Shown here: positions 13,430-16,830 of the stretch, one piece after another | Position numbering within the stretch: the stretch's first letter is position 1 | Layout of the letters: the number at the start of each line of letters is the position of its first letter | Source: Patescibacteria group bacterium | Lineage (GTDB): Bacteria; Patescibacteriota; Patescibacteriia; Patescibacteriales; UBA12465 | Direction of reading: 5' to 3' | NCBI GenBank assembly: GCA_021734825.1 | Contig: JAIPIE010000009.1 | Span: 1-16,830 of the forward strand | DNA length: 16,830 nucleotides | Made by a program: the position numbers and the translations under genes | The notes under the pieces: generated by a model | The model's input: only the letters and a program-made list of their open reading frames with translations | Databases searched by the model: none | Told to the model about the DNA's origin: nothing

Positions 13430-14791
13430 TTAGTTTTTATAATGCTGATGTTGGCGGCCCAACAAAAGTAATTCCAAACGATCACTTATTTTTTTAGCTC
13501 TTCTGATATGAATTCCAACACCGCCCTTAGAAAAAGTAGCATTTATTAACATTTGAAACTGCTCTTTGTTAATTTTACCATCTAGCCTATCTCTAATTCT
13601 ATCCTCGAATCTCTGCCTAGCTTCAGATTTCTTAAATTTAATTTTAAATTCAGTTTCCAAATAACTTCTTAACTTCAAAATCATAGCATCTAAGGAAATT
13701 TCGTCCGCCCCCTTACCTTCTAAGCCAAGTTCATTAATTTTATTGACAATACTTTTTATTTTATTAGTCAAATTTAAAGCCGTTCGCTTATCTAAGCCAA
13801 GTCCTCCATTCTTAATATTTTCATCTAAATAATGAAACATCTTTTCTCTATCATTTACCCCTGATACTAATAATTTATCGACATATTTTTCCAAGGAGCT
13901 CAACTCTTCAGATGTCATGCCAGTAAAAACTTCAAAAATAACTTCACGCGCCTTGTAATTTTTAAATAAGGGCTTAGTCTCATCCAAAGATAACTCTGGA
14001 TGAATTTTTTTCAACAATCTCAAATCCTGAGTGAGCGGGTGCTCGGAAGAAGCACTTTCTGTGTGTTTACTAATGAATTTTTCTCCAAGTTCCCTGTTCT
14101 TTTTTATACTCACTAAATTACCATCCTTAATAAAAAATACTCTATGAGCCATATCTAAATGAGAAGGGTTATGAGTAACTAAAATAACAGTTTTTTTCTG
14201 CTCTTCATTCAGCTTACTAAACAATTTCATTACATCTTCGGATGACTTAGAATCAAGATTGCCAACAGGCTCATCGGCTAACAACACGTCCGGATCATTT
14301 ACAAGGGCACGACTAATAGCGACTCTTTGTTGTTGGCCACCAGATAACTCGCTAGGATAACGATTATATTCTTGGCTAATGCCGAATTCCGATAAAAGCT
14401 CCATTGCCCTTTTCTTTCTCTCCTTATTACTTTTATGACGATTTACGACTTGGGGTAAAATTACGTTTTTTAAAACAGACAAAGAGCCAATTAAATAATA
14501 CGCCTGAAAAATCATACCTATTTTTCTTTGATGAAAAAGTTCTAAGTCTCTAGATTTTAAATTACTTATATCTTGACCGTCTATGATAATTTCACCATCA
14601 ATTTCCGTCTCTAGTCCAGAGATGGCGTATAAGAGAGTTGACTTGCCACAACCCGAAGGACCAAAAAAAATAACAAATTCCCCTGGATATATTTCAAGGT
14701 TAACATTTTTTAAGGCGCGCATCTCGTTGTCTCTGCCTTTAAAATAAGTGATGCTCAAGTTATTAATTTTTATGATTGGTGTAACTGCCAT
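13430..14791 (-). CDS. ABC transporter ATPase (MacB/LolD type) with long C-terminal extension
   Basis: ATPase of 453 residues from the ATG at 14791 (MAVTPIIKINNLS), 4 bases after the upstream gene; an ATG at 14845 would lie in that gene's coding sequence. The ATPase domain (1 to about 230) has Walker A GPSGCGKST (44-52), Q96 in IFQAYYL, signature LSGGQQQR (149-156), Walker B DVLLADEP (168-175) and switch H207 in THNPSHL, all intact and of the LolD/MacB/FtsE type. Such ATPases usually end near 225-250 residues. Here about 220 more residues follow, mostly charged predicted helices (for example TSEELSSLEKYVDKLL, ARQRFEDRIRDRLDG), with no membrane segment. The tail matches no domain I recognise and may be a cytoplasmic regulatory or docking module. 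Its partner is the permease 1 base downstream. Confidence 0.93.
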   Translation of the reverse strand: MAVTPIIKINNLSITYFKGRDNEMRALKNVNLEIYPGEFVIFFGPSGCGKSTLLYAISGLETEIDGEIIIDGQDISNLKSRDLELFHQRKIGMIFQAYYLIGSLSVLKNVILPQVVNRHKSNKERKKRAMELLSEFGISQEYNRYPSELSGGQQQRVAISRALVNDPDVLLADEPVGNLDSKSSEDVMKLFSKLNEEQKKTVILVTHNPSHLDMAHRVFFIKDGNLVSIKKNRELGEKFISKHTESASSEHPLTQDLRLLKKIHPELSLDETKPLFKNYKAREVIFEVFTGMTSEELSSLEKYVDKLLVSGVNDREKMFHYLDENIKNGGLGLDKRTALNLTNKIKSIVNKINELGLEGKGADEISLDAMILKLRSYLETEFKIKFKKSEARQRFEDRIRDRLDGKINKEQFQMLINATFSKGGVGIHIRRAKKISDRLELLLLGRQHQHYKN

Positions 14792-14795
14792 AATT

Positions 14796-16829
14796 TTATT
14801 GCATTTGTTTAACCCAGCCAAACATACCTTCAAGATTTTTAACAATGACTTGAAAAACTGACTCTTCTTGTCTTGGCGTCAAAATAGTATAAATCTTGGA
14901 AAGAGAGACTTTGCCGTTATAATCGATGCTTTCTGTTTGAAAACTATACACTGAGCCTGGATCAAACTTTGTAATTACAACTACGTGTTTTTTAGTAAAG
15001 GCCTCATCTAACTTTGTCTCCTCGGACAATTTATCGCCCTCTTTGGCCACACCCTTTTTATAATAAACCTTGGTGGTTGAAGGTTCGTTAGTTAACCAGG
15101 AAATAACGGTCTGAATAGTAATATTTTTACCAGGCGATATAGCCGAAATTGTTTGCACTTGCCCAATAACCGGCGCCACATCTACATTTGAAGTATAAAA
15201 ATTATCAATTACCTGTTGAACAACATTGTCCATTTCATCTTTACTACTTAAAACTATTCGATAAGGCACACCGGCTGATAAATCTTCCAATTTAATTTCA
15301 TGAATAGTGGTTAGATTCTCGTCATATCTTTTCTTAGTTTCACTAATATCTAATTTATTGTCCTTATACGGAGTATATTCTACGCTAGAATCAGTCTCTA
15401 TGCTCGTAACCCATTGAAAAGAAGCAACTTCCGTAGAAATATTATTAACTACATACTTCTGAATTCCCAAAGATTCTTTGTCCGTAATAAAGCTAAAGTT
15501 TTTTGATTTAGCCGCCGCACCTACCGTTGGTTTGCTTTCCAATTGATAATGGTACTGTGTATTTGGTAACAAACCGGTAATTAACACATTATGCTCGATT
15601 GTTTGCTCGTTCGCGCTACCAGCAATTTGCTGATAAGGCTTAGCGGTATCTGGCCTGTAGGCATCGTCTGAAGCAAAATACACAATTGAACTTGATTCTT
15701 TATCTGTGCGCCAACTGATAGTAGCCGATTTGTCCGACACGTCAACTGCTGGACTTCCGCTCATAATAGGCACAGGCAGCAAACTTGCTAATTCGTTAAT
15801 TGAGCCTTGCTGATCAAAAATAGACGCTTCCATAAAATTAAGCGACATATTATTGGCATTATTTTTAATCACACCCACCGCACGTTGAACGGCCTGACTA
15901 GCTAATTTAAATAAATCTTGAGCACTTTGGATCTTATTACTGACAGTAGCGTCATTTGAAGTTCCGGCACTCCCCTGACTTGAATCTGGTGATACTGCAT
16001 TTTTTAAGTCATCCACTAAAGACAGAGTAGAAAAAGTACCATCTTTTGTTTCTGAATAATTACCACTAGCATCAACAACGCTTATCTTATAATGATAGTA
16101 AGTGTTTGGCTCTAAATTAATTATTTCCTGAGCATGTTCAGTTGATCTAGCTCTAGTTCCAGAAACAGCCCCATAAGAAGTATCGAGCCCAAACTCTACA
16201 TAAGCATCTGTATTTTCATCAGTTAACCAAGAAATAAGCGCTGAATTACTAGTTACATTTGCGATATTAACAGCAGAAATTGTTGGAGGGACTTTGTCGG
16301 TTTTATCAATTATTAAAACTCCACCGCCGCCGCTATTAGCACTAGTATCAACACTGGCTACTCCAGCTGCTCTCGCGATCTCCTCTCTTCTTTGAACTTC
16401 GGTCTCGCCATATAAAATCTCCTGAGTCACAAATGAGCCCTCGGTCGTAGTGGTAGCATTGCCATCATTAGTTGCTATGATGCTGTAATAATACTGAGTC
16501 TCTGGAGATAAAGAATTAATGGCTAATGAATGAGTTTTATTAAAATTGTTATCAATAATACTTGAGTCTAAAGATAATGGATCTACACCATACTGTAATT
16601 CTGATTTTGTTAATACATTTGTGTCCCAATTAACAATGGCAATAGTGTCGAATATCGGAGTAGTGGAAGTAGCCGATATTTCTGGCGCTGTGTCACTGCT
16701 GTCAGTAGTAGTGAAAGTGATATCATCAGAGACAACTGTATTGCCGTTAGCATCGGTATTTCTCAGTTGGAGATGATAGGTGGTGCCCTTAGTTAATCCC
16801 GTGAGTGGATATGAATGACTGGTATTTAA
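14796..16829 (-). CDS. Fibronectin type III-repeat surface protein, C-terminal part, cut by window edge
   Basis: The frame stays open to the right edge; 677 residues and the stop are visible, the start lies outside. A GTG at 16430 is simply an internal valine (preceded in frame by TTTTEGSF). I count six fibronectin III-like units, the first partial, recognisable by a strand-turn pattern of the form ISWLTDENTDAYVEFG (also ISWRTDKES, FQWVTSIET, ISWLTNEPS, VNWDTNVLT) paired with a later L-PNT-Y-Y-type strand. Between units 2 and 3 is a flexible linker with GGGG, and between 3 and 4 a Ser/Gly/Asn-rich linker plus a helical stretch. The last residues (VFQVIVKNLEGMFGWVKQ) form an amphipathic helix. 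Such repeats indicate an exported surface or adhesion protein. It begins the visible part of the ABC operon, 4 bases before the ATPase, so the transporter may serve it or the envelope. Confidence 0.88.
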   Translation of the reverse strand, partial: LNTSHSYPLTGLTKGTTYHLQLRNTDANGNTVVSDDITFTTTDSSDTAPEISATSTTPIFDTIAIVNWDTNVLTKSELQYGVDPLSLDSSIIDNNFNKTHSLAINSLSPETQYYYSIIATNDGNATTTTEGSFVTQEILYGETEVQRREEIARAAGVASVDTSANSGGGGVLIIDKTDKVPPTISAVNIANVTSNSALISWLTDENTDAYVEFGLDTSYGAVSGTRARSTEHAQEIINLEPNTYYHYKISVVDASGNYSETKDGTFSTLSLVDDLKNAVSPDSSQGSAGTSNDATVSNKIQSAQDLFKLASQAVQRAVGVIKNNANNMSLNFMEASIFDQQGSINELASLLPVPIMSGSPAVDVSDKSATISWRTDKESSSIVYFASDDAYRPDTAKPYQQIAGSANEQTIEHNVLITGLLPNTQYHYQLESKPTVGAAAKSKNFSFITDKESLGIQKYVVNNISTEVASFQWVTSIETDSSVEYTPYKDNKLDISETKKRYDENLTTIHEIKLEDLSAGVPYRIVLSSKDEMDNVVQQVIDNFYTSNVDVAPVIGQVQTISAISPGKNITIQTVISWLTNEPSTTKVYYKKGVAKEGDKLSEETKLDEAFTKKHVVVITKFDPGSVYSFQTESIDYNGKVSLSKIYTILTPRQEESVFQVIVKNLEGMFGWVKQMQ

Positions 16830-16830
16830 A

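Noticed and set aside
13429..13485. An upstream start (13485) for the permease
   Set aside because: It lies inside the ATPase coding sequence; ATG 13428 is 1 base after the ATPase stop and begins the conserved N-terminus.
14792..14845. An upstream ATG (14845) for the ABC ATPase
   Set aside because: It would overlap the preceding gene and add 18 residues unlike the family; the ATG at 14791 starts directly before the first conserved strand.
16428..16430. GTG as the start of the fibronectin-repeat protein
   Set aside because: The frame continues upstream without a stop to the window edge and encodes more fibronectin-like sequence.

Overview
The window is an AT-rich, tightly packed bacterial segment. 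The standard genetic code reads cleanly: stops are TAA or, twice, TAG, with no TGA stop in any gene kept here. Gene-to-gene gaps are a few bases, most starts lack a visible Shine-Dalgarno sequence, and several family members are shortened (HrcA, VIT-like). This style, with CapA, a MacB-type ABC pair and a fibronectin-like surface protein, suggests a Patescibacteria/CPR genome, perhaps Parcubacteria. That placement is an inference from style, not from a marker gene.

Layout. (1) 1-3087, minus strand: heat-shock operon hrcA-grpE-hsp20-dnaK, led by a textbook promoter with a perfect CIRCE operator inside it; dnaK runs off the left edge. GrpE carries an N-terminal DUF1653-like domain. (2) 3147-5231, minus: the elongation transpeptidase PBP2 (mrdA). 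(3) 5420-8544, plus: an island of an OmpR-type response regulator, a small peptide ORF of 44 codons, a strong terminator, a six-TM sensor histidine kinase and a class-I prenyl-synthase-like protein whose start overlaps the kinase stop. (4) 8513-9643, minus: CapA-type metallophosphoesterase, tail to tail with the prenyl synthase. (5) 9685-10161, plus: a minimal VIT1/CCC1-type membrane protein. (6) 10215-16830, minus: a five-gene operon of fibronectin-repeat protein (cut by the right edge), ABC ATPase with a long helical tail, MacB/FtsX-type permease, a Cys-containing membrane-anchored protein and a U32 tRNA-modification-type protein, closed by a perfect bidirectional terminator.

The most notable item is region 3. 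Regulator + tiny peptide + polytopic kinase + prenyl synthase is the parts list of the Bacillus ComQXPA quorum-sensing system, in which ComQ prenylates a tryptophan of the ComX peptide, third from the C-terminus in the best-known pheromones, and ComP/ComA sense it. Here the peptide ends in ...PGTPWRS, with its only Trp third from the end. The kinase and regulator classes differ from ComP/ComA, so this would be an analogous, independently assembled system. An 11-bp-period direct repeat overlaps the -35 of the regulator promoter and a degraded version lies upstream of the peptide promoter, suggesting positive feedback. Prenylation, secretion and sensing are all inferred.
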